The notes below the pieces were generated by a model that was given only the letters and a program-made list of their open reading frames with translations, was not told where the DNA came from and made no database searches. A DNA stretch of 64,000 bases from DLAJ01 sp023663615 (lineage in GTDB: Bacteria > Bacillota > Clostridia > Lachnospirales > Lachnospiraceae), in contig JAMPHA010000001.1 of assembly GCA_023663615.1 (NCBI GenBank), forward strand, positions 806,001 through 870,000. The letters run 5' to 3'. Both the position numbers and the translations under genes were made by a program. Below, piece by piece: positions 34,096-44,219 of the stretch. Each line of letters opens with the position of its first letter. The first letter of the stretch is position 1.

Positions 34096-34183
34096 GTGTC
34101 AAAAGCCCTGCTCATAAACGTCACCCGGCAGATTTCTTTTGCGCAATCTGCCAACACCGATTTCATTGCAAGGCTTTTGGCAC
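34096..34183. repeat. 88-nt structured imperfect palindrome
   Basis: An outer 16-position stem (34096-34111 with 34168-34183, one mismatch, one G-U) encloses a symmetric 15/15-base internal loop and an inner perfect 8-bp stem GGCAGATT/AATCTGCC (34127-34134 with 34145-34152). It lies 23 bases after the stop of the plus gene and before a terminator hairpin. It may be a 3'-UTR element, a small RNA or a miniature repeat. Confidence 0.7.
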
Positions 34184-34194
34184 CCAAATCTTTA

Positions 34195-34238
34195 TAGAAA
34201 GAACATGCTGGAAGCATCCCTTCCCGCATGTTCTTTCT
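34195..34238. terminator. Convergent terminator hairpin between the 33231 gene and rpoC
   Basis: AGAAAGAACATGC pairs perfectly with GCATGTTCTTTCT around an 18-base loop. Pyrimidine-rich sequence follows on plus; the T-run on minus is weak. Confidence 0.65.
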
Positions 34239-34270
34239 CTTCTTACTTATTGCAGATACCTCTGATCTCC

Positions 34271-37200
34271 TTACTCTGCATTGTCCGCAGCATCCAATAC
34301 CAGATCGTCTGCCGCTTCCTCCGCAAACTCATCATCCGCTTCTAATTCCTCATCGGCGAAATCGTCAGCCAGAGATACTTCTTCCTCATCATCAAGCATC
34401 TCGTCCTCAGGGCGCACCTCGTCGGTATCCTCCTCCGCCGCCCGGTCATTATACGGGATAAAAGGCTCATCATTACTGTCCGCAAAGGAAAATTCCTGCT
34501 CCATCATTCGTTGTTTATAAGCAAACTTCGCATCGGTCGAGAGCTTCACATCACGATAACGTTTCATACCGGTTCCGGCAGGGATCAGCTTACCAAGGAT
34601 CACGTTCTCCTTTAATCCGATCAGCGGATCGACCTTGCCCTTGATCGCGGCTTCCGTCAGCACCTTCGTCGTCTCCTGGAAGGATGCCGCCGACAGGAAG
34701 GAATTCGTCGCAAGCGCCGCTTTCGTAATACCGAGGATCACCTGCTTACCCTCGGAGGGTTCTTTTCCCTCCGCAATATATTTCGCGTTGATGTCCTCAT
34801 ATTCAAGCACATCGACAAGCGTTCCCGGAAGGAAATCCGTATCGCCGTTGTTTTCAATGCGGATCTTCTTTAACATCTGACGCACAATGACCTCAATATG
34901 CTTATCCGCAATATCCACGCCCTGCAAGCGGTACACACGCTGTACCTCGCGGAGCAGATAATCCTGCACGGCACGCACACCCTTGATCTTTAACAGATCA
35001 TGCGGGTTGACGGAGCCCTCTGTCAGCTCATCGCCCGCCTCGATCGTTGCGCCGTCCACGATCTTGATACGGGAACCGTACGGGATCAGGTAGGTCTTTG
35101 CCTCGCCAAGCTCCTTGTTTTCGATCGTGATCTCACGTTTTTTCTTTGTATCCTTTACCGTCGCAACACCCGCGATCTCGGAAATGACCGCAAGTCCCTT
35201 CGGCTTTCTTGCCTCAAAAAGCTCCTCGACACGAGGAAGACCCTGCGTAATATCGCCGCCGGCAACGCCGCCCGTGTGGAACGTTCTCATCGTCAGCTGC
35301 GTACCCGGTTCACCGATGGACTGCGCCGCAATGATGCCGACGGTCTCGCCAACCTGTACCGCCTCGCCGGTCGCCATGTTCGCGCCGTAGCACTTCGCGC
35401 AGATACCGGTATGGGAACGACAGGTCAGGATCGTACGAATCTTCACGCTCTCGACCGGCTCGCCTTTCTCATCGACACCGACACTGAGAATCTTCGACGC
35501 ACGGCTCGGCGTGATCATGTGATTTTTCTTTACGATGACATTGCCGTCCTTATCACAGATCTCCTCGCAGCTGTATCTGCCCGTGATACGATCCTTTAAG
35601 CCCTCGATTACTTCTTTTCCGTCCATAAACGCCTTGACCGTCATGCCGGGGATCTCATCCAAGCCCTCGCAGCAGTCCGTCTCGCGGATGATCAGCTCCT
35701 GACATACATCGACCATTCGTCTTGTCAGATAACCGGAATCCGCCGTACGCAGCGCCGTATCGGAAAGACCCTTTCTTGCGCCGTGTGCCGACATAAAGTA
35801 TTCCAGTACGTCAAGACCCTCACGGAAATTGGACTTGATCGGCAGCTCGATCGTCTTACCCGTCGTATCCGCCATCAGTCCACGCATACCGGCAAGCTGT
35901 TTGATCTGCTGATTGGAACCACGCGCGCCGGAATCCGCCATCATGAAGATGTTATTGTACTGATCGAGTCCCTTTAACAGAACATCCGTCAGCTCCTTAT
36001 CGGTCTCCGTCCAAGTCTCAACAACCGCTTTATAACGCTCCTCATCCGTGATGAGTCCGCGCTTATAGTTTCTCGTGATCTTATCCACCATCTCCTGCGC
36101 CGCCGCAAGCATTTCCGGCTTCTTTGCAGGCACGGTCATATCGGAGATCGACACCGTCATAGCCGCTTTTGTCGAATACTTATATCCGGTTGCCTTAATG
36201 TCATCCAGCACCTCTGCGGTCTTGAATGTACCGTGGGTATTGATGACTCTCTCCAAAATCTGCTTTAACTGCTTTTTTGCCACAAGGAAATCCACTTCCG
36301 GCTTTAAGAAGTTCGCCGGATCGCTTCTGTCCACATAGCCTAAATCCTGCGGCAGGATCTCATTGAAGATCAGACGTCCAAGCGTGGACTCTACGAGCCC
36401 TGTGATCGTCTCGCCGGCGTCGTTCACCTTGCTGACTCTGACCGTAATACGCGAATGCAGCGTGATATAACGGTTCTCATACGCCATGATCGCTTCGCTC
36501 AGGTTGCGGAAGAACTTGCCCTCTCCCTCCGCGCCCGGACGTTCCTGTGTCAGATAGTAAATACCCAGTACCATATCCTGAGAAGGAACGGCAACGGGAC
36601 CGCCGTCCGACGGCTTTAAAAGGTTGTTCGGGGACAGGAGCAGGAACCGGCACTCCGCCTGTGCTTCCTGCGACAGCGGAAGATGTACCGCCATCTGGTC
36701 TCCGTCAAAGTCCGCGTTGAACGCCGTACATACGAGCGGATGCAGCTTGATCGCCTTTCCTTCTACAAGGATCGGCTCAAACGCCTGAATACCCAGTCTG
36801 TGCAGGGTAGGCGCACGGTTTAACATGACGGGGTGCTCCGTGATGACCTCCTCAAGCACATCCCATACCTGATTATCCCAACGCTCCACGAGCTTCTTGG
36901 CATTCTTGATATTCTGAGAGATACCGCGCGCGACAAGCTCCTTCATCACGAACGGCTTGAACAGTTCGATCGCCATCTCCTTCGGCAGTCCGCACTGGTA
37001 AATCTTTAACTCCGGACCTACCACGATAACGGAACGTCCCGAATAATCGACACGCTTTCCTAAAAGATTCTGACGGAACCGTCCCGATTTACCCTTTAAC
37101 ATGTCGGACAGGGACTTTAACGCCCGGTTGCCCGGTCCGGTCACGGGACGTCCGCGCCTGCCGTTGTCGATCAACGCGTCCACCGCCTCCTGAAGCATTC

Positions 37201-38080
37201 TCTTTTCATTGCGCACAATAATATCCGGCGCGCCCAGATCCAACAGCCGCTTTAAACGGTTGTTTCTGTTGATGATCCTGCGGTATAAGTCATTTAAGTC
37301 GCTCGTCGCAAAACGGCCGCCGTCAAGCTGTACCATCGGGCGCAGATCGGGCGGAATGACCGGGATCGCATCCATGATCATCCACTCCGGCTTATTCTCG
37401 GACTCACGGAACGCCTCAACGACCTCCAGGCGCTTGATGATACGCGCGCGCTTCTGTCCGCTGGACTCCCGAAGCCCCGCTTTCAATTCTTCCGCCTCTT
37501 TCTCTAAGTCGATCGCCTGTAATAACTCCTTGATCGCCTCAGCGCCCATTCCGACACGGAACTTTCTGTCGCCGAACGCCTCGCGCGCGTCCTGATACTC
37601 TTTCTCGGTCAAAATCTGCTTATACTCTAAATTGGACTGCCCCTTATCTAACACGATATAGGATGCAAAATAAAGTACTTTCTCCAGCACACGGGGGGAC
37701 AGATCCAGAATCAGTCCCATCCGGCTCGGAATTCCCTTAAAATACCAGATATGGGACACGGGCGCAGCGAGCTCGATATGCCCCATGCGCTCTCTGCGGA
37801 CGCTCGATTTGGTCACTTCCACACCGCATCGGTCGCAGACAACGCCCTTATAACGGATTTTCTTATATTTACCGCAATGGCACTCCCAATCCTTGTTCGG
37901 TCCAAAAATACGCTCACAGAACAGACCGTCTTTTTCGGGCTTTAAGGTTCTGTAATTGATCGTCTCCGGCTTTGTGACCTCGCCTCTCGACCATTCTCTG
38001 ATTTTTTCAGGTGAAGCCAGACCGATCTTGATCGCATCAAAGGTCATCGGCTCGTATCCTTCATTTCTTGTCTCTGACAT
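34271..38080 (-). CDS. rpoC: RNA polymerase subunit beta'
   Basis: This 1269-residue protein has the N-terminal zinc site CHCGKYKKIRYKGVVCDRC, the catalytic magnesium motif NADFDGDQMAVHLPLS, the bridge/trigger-region pattern MADSGARGSNQQIKQLAG and a second zinc site. The last 60 residues are strongly acidic (aspartate/glutamate/alanine), a less conserved tail. It lies 39 bases after rpoB. Length is normal for Clostridia. Confidence 0.98.
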   Translation of the reverse strand: MSETRNEGYEPMTFDAIKIGLASPEKIREWSRGEVTKPETINYRTLKPEKDGLFCERIFGPNKDWECHCGKYKKIRYKGVVCDRCGVEVTKSSVRRERMGHIELAAPVSHIWYFKGIPSRMGLILDLSPRVLEKVLYFASYIVLDKGQSNLEYKQILTEKEYQDAREAFGDRKFRVGMGAEAIKELLQAIDLEKEAEELKAGLRESSGQKRARIIKRLEVVEAFRESENKPEWMIMDAIPVIPPDLRPMVQLDGGRFATSDLNDLYRRIINRNNRLKRLLDLGAPDIIVRNEKRMLQEAVDALIDNGRRGRPVTGPGNRALKSLSDMLKGKSGRFRQNLLGKRVDYSGRSVIVVGPELKIYQCGLPKEMAIELFKPFVMKELVARGISQNIKNAKKLVERWDNQVWDVLEEVITEHPVMLNRAPTLHRLGIQAFEPILVEGKAIKLHPLVCTAFNADFDGDQMAVHLPLSQEAQAECRFLLLSPNNLLKPSDGGPVAVPSQDMVLGIYYLTQERPGAEGEGKFFRNLSEAIMAYENRYITLHSRITVRVSKVNDAGETITGLVESTLGRLIFNEILPQDLGYVDRSDPANFLKPEVDFLVAKKQLKQILERVINTHGTFKTAEVLDDIKATGYKYSTKAAMTVSISDMTVPAKKPEMLAAAQEMVDKITRNYKRGLITDEERYKAVVETWTETDKELTDVLLKGLDQYNNIFMMADSGARGSNQQIKQLAGMRGLMADTTGKTIELPIKSNFREGLDVLEYFMSAHGARKGLSDTALRTADSGYLTRRMVDVCQELIIRETDCCEGLDEIPGMTVKAFMDGKEVIEGLKDRITGRYSCEEICDKDGNVIVKKNHMITPSRASKILSVGVDEKGEPVESVKIRTILTCRSHTGICAKCYGANMATGEAVQVGETVGIIAAQSIGEPGTQLTMRTFHTGGVAGGDITQGLPRVEELFEARKPKGLAVISEIAGVATVKDTKKKREITIENKELGEAKTYLIPYGSRIKIVDGATIEAGDELTEGSVNPHDLLKIKGVRAVQDYLLREVQRVYRLQGVDIADKHIEVIVRQMLKKIRIENNGDTDFLPGTLVDVLEYEDINAKYIAEGKEPSEGKQVILGITKAALATNSFLSAASFQETTKVLTEAAIKGKVDPLIGLKENVILGKLIPAGTGMKRYRDVKLSTDAKFAYKQRMMEQEFSFADSNDEPFIPYNDRAAEEDTDEVRPEDEMLDDEEEVSLADDFADEELEADDEFAEEAADDLVLDAADNAE

Positions 38081-38119
38081 TATGGCACTCCTTCCATCCT
38101 TTTCATCAAAAACAGCGTT

Positions 38120-41100
38120 TTATTCTTCGTCAGAACCCTCATAGACGGCTTCGTATTCTTCCTCTGTCTCCACTTCGTCCTCATAGTCGTCCGTCTCATC
38201 TTCCGCGCTTACAAACTCACCGCTTTGTGCATCGATCTCCTGCTTTTGGAAGCCCATGGAACCGAGCGACTCATCCTCATAGCGGTTAAATCTGCGGGAA
38301 TCCCCCTCAAGCACATCTCTGAAATCCGTCTCGCCGTAGTCGATGGACTCCATGATCTTTACTTCGGAAGCATCGTCGCGAAGCACTTTAACGTCTAAGC
38401 CGAGCGACTGTAATTCCTTTAATAATACCTTGAACGATTCCGGAATACCCGGCTCCGGGATATTGTCGCCCTTGATGATCGCCTCATAGGTCTTGACACG
38501 TCCGACCACATCATCCGACTTCACGGTCAGAATCTCCTGCAGGGTATAGGATGCGCCGTATGCCTCAAGCGCCCATACCTCCATCTCTCCGAAACGCTGT
38601 CCGCCGAACTGCGCTTTACCGCCGAGCGGCTGCTGCGTTACCAAAGAGTACGGTCCGGTCGAACGCGCGTGAATCTTATCGTCAACCAGATGGTGGAGTT
38701 TTAAGTAATGCATGTGTCCGATCGTAACAGGACCGTCAAAATATTCTCCCGTCCTGCCGTCGCGCAGCCTTACCTTGCCGTCCCTTGAGATCGGCACGCC
38801 CTTCCATACCTCTCTGTGATCCCTGTTGTCAGACAGATACTGCATCACTTCGGGCAGCAGTTCGTCCTTATGCTTCTTTTCGAACTCTTCCCAGCTTAAA
38901 TTGACGTAATCATTCGCCAGGTCGAGCGTATCCATAATATCGTCCTCTTTTGCGCCGTCAAACACGGGCGTTGCGATATTAAAGCCGAGCGCCTTTGCCG
39001 CAAGGGACAGATGGATCTCCAATACCTGTCCGATATTCATACGCGAAGGCACGCCCAACGGATTTAATACAATGTCGAGCGGACGTCCGTTCGGCAGATA
39101 CGGCATATCCTCAACCGGAAGCACACGGGAAACAACACCCTTGTTACCGTGACGTCCCGCCATCTTGTCGCCGACGGAAATCTTTCTCTTCTGCGCGATA
39201 TAAATGCGGACTGCCTGATTCACGCCCGGAGAAAGCTCATCGCCGTTCTCGCGGGTAAATACCTTGGCATCCACTACAATTCCATATTCGCCGTGAGGTA
39301 CCTTTAAGGAAGTATCCCTGACCTCTCTCGCCTTCTCACCGAAAATCGCGCGCAGCAGTCTTTCCTCTGCGGTCAGCTCTGTCTCGCCCTTCGGCGTTAC
39401 CTTGCCGACCAGAATGTCTCCTGCACGGACCTCCGCGCCGACGCGGATGATACCGCGGTCGTCCAAATCCTTCAAGGCATCGTCGCCGACGCCCGGCACG
39501 TCGCGGGTGATCTCCTCCGGTCCTAATTTGGTATCGCGCGCTTCCGCCTCATATTCCTCAATGTGGACGGAAGTATAAATGTCATCCTGCACGAGCCGCT
39601 CGCTGAGCAGCACGGCATCCTCGTAATTGTAGCCTTCCCACGTCATAAAACCGATCAGCGGATTCTTGCCGAGCGCAAGCTCGCCGCCCGACGTGGAGGG
39701 ACCGTCCGCGATCACCTCGCCCGCAGCGACGCGGTCTCCCTTAAAGACGATCGGCTTCTGATTATAGCAGTTGCTCTGATTACTTCTGACAAATTTGGTC
39801 AGATGGAATTCTTCTTTTTCCCCGTCGTCATAGGTCACGCGGATCATACGGGACGATACATAGTCCACCGTTCCGTTTTTGCGCGCCACAACACAGACGC
39901 CGGAATCAACCGCCGCTTTCGGTTCCATGCCCGTGCCGACAACAGGCGCTTCCGTCATTAAAAGCGGCACTGCCTGTCTCTGCATGTTGGAACCCATCAG
40001 CGCACGGTTCGCGTCGTCATTCTGTAAAAAAGGAATGAGCGCCGTCGCAACGGAAAAGATCATACGCGGCGACACGTCCATGTAATCAAACATGGTCTTG
40101 CTGTACTCCTGCGTCTCATCCATATAACGTCCGGAAACCATATTGCGGAGGAAATGTCCTTCCGCATCCAGCGGTTCGGATGCCTGCGCAACATGATAGT
40201 TATCCTCCTCATCCGCCGTCATATAAATGACTTCATCCGTAACGCGCGGATTTTCCGGATCGCTCTTGTCAATCTTACGGTACGGCGCTTCCACAAAACC
40301 GTACTCATTGATCCTCGCATAGGAAGCGAGGGAGTTGATCAGACCGATATTCGGTCCTTCAGGCGTCTCGATCGGGCACATTCTTCCATAATGGGAATAA
40401 TGCACGTCGCGCACCTCGAATCCCGCGCGGTCACGGGACAGACCGCCCGGTCCCAATGCGGAGAGACGTCTCTTATGCGTCAGCTCTCCGAGCGGATTAT
40501 TCTGATCCATGAACTGTGAAAGCTGGGAGGAACCGAAAAATTCCTTTACGGCAGCCTGCACAGGCTTGATATTGATCAGGCTCTGCGGCGAAATATCGTC
40601 GGTGTCATGCGTCGTCATCCTTTCGCGCACGACTCTCTCCAGACGGGAAAGACCAATGCGGTACTGATTCTGCAGCAGCTCGCCGACCGCACGGATACGC
40701 CGGTTGCCCAGATGGTCAATATCGTCCTTCGTGCCGATGCCGAACTCCAGATGCATATTGTAGTTGATGGACGCGATAATGTCCTCCTTGGTGATATGCT
40801 TCGGAACAAGCTCGTGCACGTTCTTTTTGATCGCCTCAAAAAGCTCCTCCGGCTTCTCTCCGTATTCATCCAAAAGCTGCCTTAATACAGGGTAATAAAC
40901 CTTCTCACGGATACCGAGTTCCGTCGGCTTGCAATCCACAAAATGAGCCAGATCGACCATCATATTAGACAGGATCTTCTCGTTTTTCTCCTCGGTCTGG
41001 ATCCATACGGCAGGGACAGCCGCGTTCTGGATTTCGTCCGCTAACTCCGCCGTCACCTTGGTTCCTTTTTCCGCGATCACTTCGCCCGTGATCGGATCGA

Positions 41101-41995
41101 CTGCATCCTCTGCAAGGATCTGATGGCGGATGCGGTTGCGGAACGCCAGCTTTTTATTGAATTTATATCTTCCTACCTTTGCAAGGTCATATCTTCTCGG
41201 ATCAAAGAACATCGCATGGATCAGGCTCTCCGCGCTGTCCACGCTGAGCGGCTCGCCCGGACGGATCTTTTTATATAACTCTAAGAGACCCTCCTGATAA
41301 TTCTCAGCAGTGTCCTTGGTAAAGCTTGCCTCTATTTTGGGCTCGTCGCCGAACAGTTCGCGAATCTCCTCGTTCGTACCGATGCCGAGCGCACGCAGAA
41401 GAACGGTGATCGGCACCTTGCGCGTACGGTCCACACGCACATAAAACACGTCGTTGGAATCCGTCTCATACTCAAGCCATGCGCCGCGGTTCGGGATGAC
41501 CTGACAGGAAAAGAGCTGCTTTCCGATCTTGTCATGCTCTACGGAATAATAAATGCCGGGGGAACGTACAAGCTGGCTGACGATAACACGCTCTGCGCCG
41601 TTGATGATGAACGTGCCGGTTTCCGTCATCAAAGGAAGATCGCCCATAAAAATCTCATGTTCGCTGATCTCCTCTTTCTCTTTATTGTAAAGACGCACTT
41701 TTACCTTGAGAGGCGCCGCATAATTGGCATCGCGCTCCTTACATTTCTCAATAGAATATTTTACATCGTCCTCGCAGAGCTCAAAGTCCACAAACTCAAG
41801 GCTCAAATGCCCGCTGTAGTCCTCGATCGGAGAGATGTCGTCAAACGCCTCTTTTAAGCCTTCCTCCAAAAACCATTTGTAGGAATCTTTCTGCACCTCG
41901 ATGAGGTTCGGCATTTCCAATACCTCTTTTTGCCTTTGATAACTCATACGCATGCCTCTGCCGGAGGCAATCGGACGTATTCTGTTCTTTTCCAT
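38120..41995 (-). CDS. rpoB: RNA polymerase subunit beta
   Basis: This 1291-residue protein starts MEKNRIRPIASGRGMRMSYQ, the usual clostridial beginning, behind GGGGTG; 23 upstream codons in frame are excluded. The rifampicin region reads SSQLSQFMDQNNPLGELTHKRRLS, the sensitive form. KMAGRHGNKGVVSR and other catalytic segments are present. The C-terminus is acidic. It has its own promoter at 42055-42083 in addition to read-through from rplJL. Confidence 0.98.
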   Translation of the reverse strand: MEKNRIRPIASGRGMRMSYQRQKEVLEMPNLIEVQKDSYKWFLEEGLKEAFDDISPIEDYSGHLSLEFVDFELCEDDVKYSIEKCKERDANYAAPLKVKVRLYNKEKEEISEHEIFMGDLPLMTETGTFIINGAERVIVSQLVRSPGIYYSVEHDKIGKQLFSCQVIPNRGAWLEYETDSNDVFYVRVDRTRKVPITVLLRALGIGTNEEIRELFGDEPKIEASFTKDTAENYQEGLLELYKKIRPGEPLSVDSAESLIHAMFFDPRRYDLAKVGRYKFNKKLAFRNRIRHQILAEDAVDPITGEVIAEKGTKVTAELADEIQNAAVPAVWIQTEEKNEKILSNMMVDLAHFVDCKPTELGIREKVYYPVLRQLLDEYGEKPEELFEAIKKNVHELVPKHITKEDIIASINYNMHLEFGIGTKDDIDHLGNRRIRAVGELLQNQYRIGLSRLERVVRERMTTHDTDDISPQSLINIKPVQAAVKEFFGSSQLSQFMDQNNPLGELTHKRRLSALGPGGLSRDRAGFEVRDVHYSHYGRMCPIETPEGPNIGLINSLASYARINEYGFVEAPYRKIDKSDPENPRVTDEVIYMTADEEDNYHVAQASEPLDAEGHFLRNMVSGRYMDETQEYSKTMFDYMDVSPRMIFSVATALIPFLQNDDANRALMGSNMQRQAVPLLMTEAPVVGTGMEPKAAVDSGVCVVARKNGTVDYVSSRMIRVTYDDGEKEEFHLTKFVRSNQSNCYNQKPIVFKGDRVAAGEVIADGPSTSGGELALGKNPLIGFMTWEGYNYEDAVLLSERLVQDDIYTSVHIEEYEAEARDTKLGPEEITRDVPGVGDDALKDLDDRGIIRVGAEVRAGDILVGKVTPKGETELTAEERLLRAIFGEKAREVRDTSLKVPHGEYGIVVDAKVFTRENGDELSPGVNQAVRIYIAQKRKISVGDKMAGRHGNKGVVSRVLPVEDMPYLPNGRPLDIVLNPLGVPSRMNIGQVLEIHLSLAAKALGFNIATPVFDGAKEDDIMDTLDLANDYVNLSWEEFEKKHKDELLPEVMQYLSDNRDHREVWKGVPISRDGKVRLRDGRTGEYFDGPVTIGHMHYLKLHHLVDDKIHARSTGPYSLVTQQPLGGKAQFGGQRFGEMEVWALEAYGASYTLQEILTVKSDDVVGRVKTYEAIIKGDNIPEPGIPESFKVLLKELQSLGLDVKVLRDDASEVKIMESIDYGETDFRDVLEGDSRRFNRYEDESLGSMGFQKQEIDAQSGEFVSAEDETDDYEDEVETEEEYEAVYEGSDEE

Positions 41996-42054
41996 TGACA
42001 ATTCACCCCGTTCTTCCATAAAATCGCCTATCACACCACAATAGCGCATCATCC

Positions 42055-42083
42055 AGTTTAACACAAGTCAAGTTCCGAGTCAA
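42055..42083 (-). promoter_or_regulatory. Candidate promoter of rpoB-rpoC
   Basis: On minus, TTGACT and TAAACT are separated by 17 bases, about 60 bases before rpoB. A second TTGACT overlaps the spacer. Confidence 0.6.
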
Positions 42084-42209
42084 CTCATAATTTTTATTTT
42101 AGAAAAAAAGAAATCGCCCTGCCCTCTCCACCTGTGTGAAAAGAGCACGGCGTATTTTCTTTTTGAATGCATCGCGCATACAGGAACCTGTCTCCTGCAA
42201 TCGTTCCGA

Positions 42210-42590
42210 TTACTTTAAGGTAACCTTTGCGCCCTCAGCTTCCAGCTTCGTCTTAATGTCCTCAGCCTCTTCCTTGGTAGCAGCCTCCTTTAACGTCTTC
42301 GGAGCGGAATCTACCAGATCCTTTGCTTCCTTTAAGCCAAGGCCTGTTGCCTCACGGACAACCTTGATGACCTTAACCTTGTTCGGGCCAACCTCTGTCA
42401 GCTCAACGTCAAACTCGGTCTTCTCCTCAGCTGCCTCCGCCGCTGCGCCCGCGCCTGCTGCCGCAACGACAACGCCTGCCGCTGCAGATACGCCGAATTC
42501 CTCCTCACAAGCCTTTACCAGATCGTTTAACTCTAATACGGTCAGCTCTTTGATCGCATCAATGAATTCCTGAGTTGTCAACTTTGCCAT
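42210..42590 (-). CDS. rplL: Ribosomal protein L7/L12
   Basis: This 126-residue protein has the N-terminal dimer domain, an alanine-rich hinge, and the C-terminal factor-binding domain with KVIKVVREATGLGLKEAKDL. It forms the ribosome stalk with L10. It follows rplJ by about 54 bases. Confidence 0.98.
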   Translation of the reverse strand: MAKLTTQEFIDAIKELTVLELNDLVKACEEEFGVSAAAGVVVAAAGAGAAAEAAEEKTEFDVELTEVGPNKVKVIKVVREATGLGLKEAKDLVDSAPKTLKEAATKEEAEDIKTKLEAEGAKVTLK

Positions 42591-42644
42591 TTCTTTTTCC
42601 TCCTTATATTCTTTATCAAACGTTTTTGTTTCCGATACCGGTTA

Positions 42645-43295
42645 TTACTCCGCTGCATCCTCTGCCGGTGCTGCTTCCGTCTCTGCTGCCGGCGCTTCCT
42701 CTGCCGCCGGTGTTTCTGCCGCAGGCGCTTCCGCCTCTGCCGCAGGTGCTTCTGCTGCCGGCGCCTCTGCCTCTGCGGACGCTTCCGCTGCAGGCGCTTC
42801 GCAGTTCGCCGCTCCGCCCTTCTCCGCGATCTGGTTTAATACGCGTGCGAGGTTGGAGATCGGGGACTTCATGCTGCCAAGCAGTCTGGAAAGCAGTTCT
42901 TCCCTTGAGGGAATATCTGCGATCTGTCCGATGCCTTTCGCATCATACACAACGCCGTCAACGACTCCGCCCTTGATCTCAAGCTTGGGCGCCGTCTTCG
43001 CGAATTTACTTAAGATTCTTGCCGGTGCAGTCGCATCATCCTCGGATACCGCCATTGCACTCGGTCCTTCGAGATACTTGGTCAGTTCCTCAAAGTCTGT
43101 TCCCTTGAACGCGAAATTCATCATCGTGTTCTTGTAAACCTTGTAGCTGACGCCCGCTTCGCGAAGCTGCTTGCGGAGTCTGGTATCCTCTTCCACTGTC
43201 AGACCGCGGTGGTCTACCAAAACGACTGCCTGCGCGCCCTTAAGCTTCTGGGATATTTCTTCCACTACCGGTTTCTTCAGTTCAACCTTTGCCAT
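42645..43295 (-). CDS. rplJ: Ribosomal protein L10 with an Ala/Glu/Pro-rich tail
   Basis: The first 165 residues are standard L10 (VEEISQKLKGAQAVVLVDHR, KVYKNTMMNFAF, and LARVLNQIAEKG in the stalk helix). The remaining 50 residues are repeats of the type APAAEAEAPAAE, absent from most L10 proteins. The tail is acidic and probably disordered, placed after the L7/L12-binding helix. The gene lies behind an L10 leader RNA. Full length is 216 residues against about 165-175 usual. Confidence 0.96.
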   Translation of the reverse strand: MAKVELKKPVVEEISQKLKGAQAVVLVDHRGLTVEEDTRLRKQLREAGVSYKVYKNTMMNFAFKGTDFEELTKYLEGPSAMAVSEDDATAPARILSKFAKTAPKLEIKGGVVDGVVYDAKGIGQIADIPSREELLSRLLGSMKSPISNLARVLNQIAEKGGAANCEAPAAEASAEAEAPAAEAPAAEAEAPAAETPAAEEAPAAETEAAPAEDAAE

Positions 43296-43339
43296 GTTCT
43301 TACCTCCTTATAGATTTGTATAGCTTTCGCCGAATCGGA

Positions 43340-43474
43340 GTCTTATGAAAAAACCTCCCTGCAAAAGACAGGGAGGTGTTCTTACTCTCTTCACTCTTTC
43401 CCTCGGTAGGCGCTGTGCTTACGCCGCCATGCGGCACCTACTGTCTTCGGCTTTCGGTCTTGCGACCTTTCTTA
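43340..43474 (-). ncRNA. L10 leader (autoregulatory ribosomal protein leader)
   Basis: The segment between rplA and rplJ has an AAGAAAGGTCGCAAGACC-like hairpin, paired regions around GTAGGTGCCGC and GCGCCTAC, and a closing terminator. This layout fits the L10 leader, which binds L10(L12) and controls the operon by attenuation. The family match is by architecture and location; covariance scoring was not possible. Confidence 0.75.
43348..43377 (-). terminator. Attenuator of the rplJ-rplL operon
   Basis: On minus, ACCTCCCTG pairs perfectly with CAGGGAGGT and is followed by TTTTTTC. It lies about 55 bases before rplJ at the 3' end of the L10 leader. Confidence 0.9.
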
Positions 43475-43502
43475 ACTTATCACAGGTTGTTCCCCGTGTC
43501 AA
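43474..43502 (-). promoter_or_regulatory. Candidate promoter of rplJ-rplL
   Basis: TTGACA on minus is perfect and lies just after the rplA stop; 17 bases later is a weak -10 (TAAGTT). Confidence 0.4.
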
Positions 43503-43505
43503 GCA

Positions 43506-44195
43506 CTAAAACTGTGCAACACTGACTCTGACGCCCGGTCCCATGGTCGTTGTGAGCGTCACACTCTTTAAGTACTGCCCCTTTAAGCTGCTCGGTTTTG
43601 CCTTTACAATGGCATCCATCAGTGCATGAACATTCTCCTTTAACTGCTCATCCGTAAAGGAAACCTTTCCTACTGGAACGTGGATGATGTTCGCCTTGTC
43701 GAGACGGTACTCGATCTTACCTGCCTTAATATCGTTGATCGCCTTTGTCACATCCATGGTAACGGTCCCTGCCTTCGGGTTCGGCATTAAGCCCTTGGGT
43801 CCTAAAACCTTACCAAGACGTCCTACAACACCCATCATGTCGGGAGTTGCGACAACCACATCAAAATCAAGCCATCCGTCATTCTGAATCTTCGGGATCA
43901 GCTCATCGCCGCCTACATAATCAGCGCCCGCCGCCTCTGCTTCATTTACCTTATCGCCTTTTGCAAAAACAAGTACCTTCACGGTCTTACCTGTTCCGTT
44001 CGGCAGAACGACCGCGCCGCGGATCTGCTGCTCTGCATGACGTCCGTCACATCCCGTTCTGATGTGAACCTCTACTGTCTCGTCAAACTTTGCAGTCGCC
44101 GTCTTCTTGACAAGCGCTACCGCATCGTCGGTCTCATAAAACGTATTGCGGTCAACTAACTTTGCCGCTTCATTATATTTTTTTCCGTGCTTCAT
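43506..44195 (-). CDS. rplA: Ribosomal protein L1
   Basis: This 229-residue protein has L1 motifs DETVEVHIRTGCDGRHAEQQ and LGPKGLMPNPKAGTVTMD. It builds the L1 stalk and in many bacteria represses its own mRNA. It follows rplK by 24 bases. Confidence 0.98.
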   Translation of the reverse strand: MKHGKKYNEAAKLVDRNTFYETDDAVALVKKTATAKFDETVEVHIRTGCDGRHAEQQIRGAVVLPNGTGKTVKVLVFAKGDKVNEAEAAGADYVGGDELIPKIQNDGWLDFDVVVATPDMMGVVGRLGKVLGPKGLMPNPKAGTVTMDVTKAINDIKAGKIEYRLDKANIIHVPVGKVSFTDEQLKENVHALMDAIVKAKPSSLKGQYLKSVTLTTTMGPGVRVSVAQF

Positions 44196-44219
44196 CGCCT
44201 CGTGCTCCTTTCCCTATAC

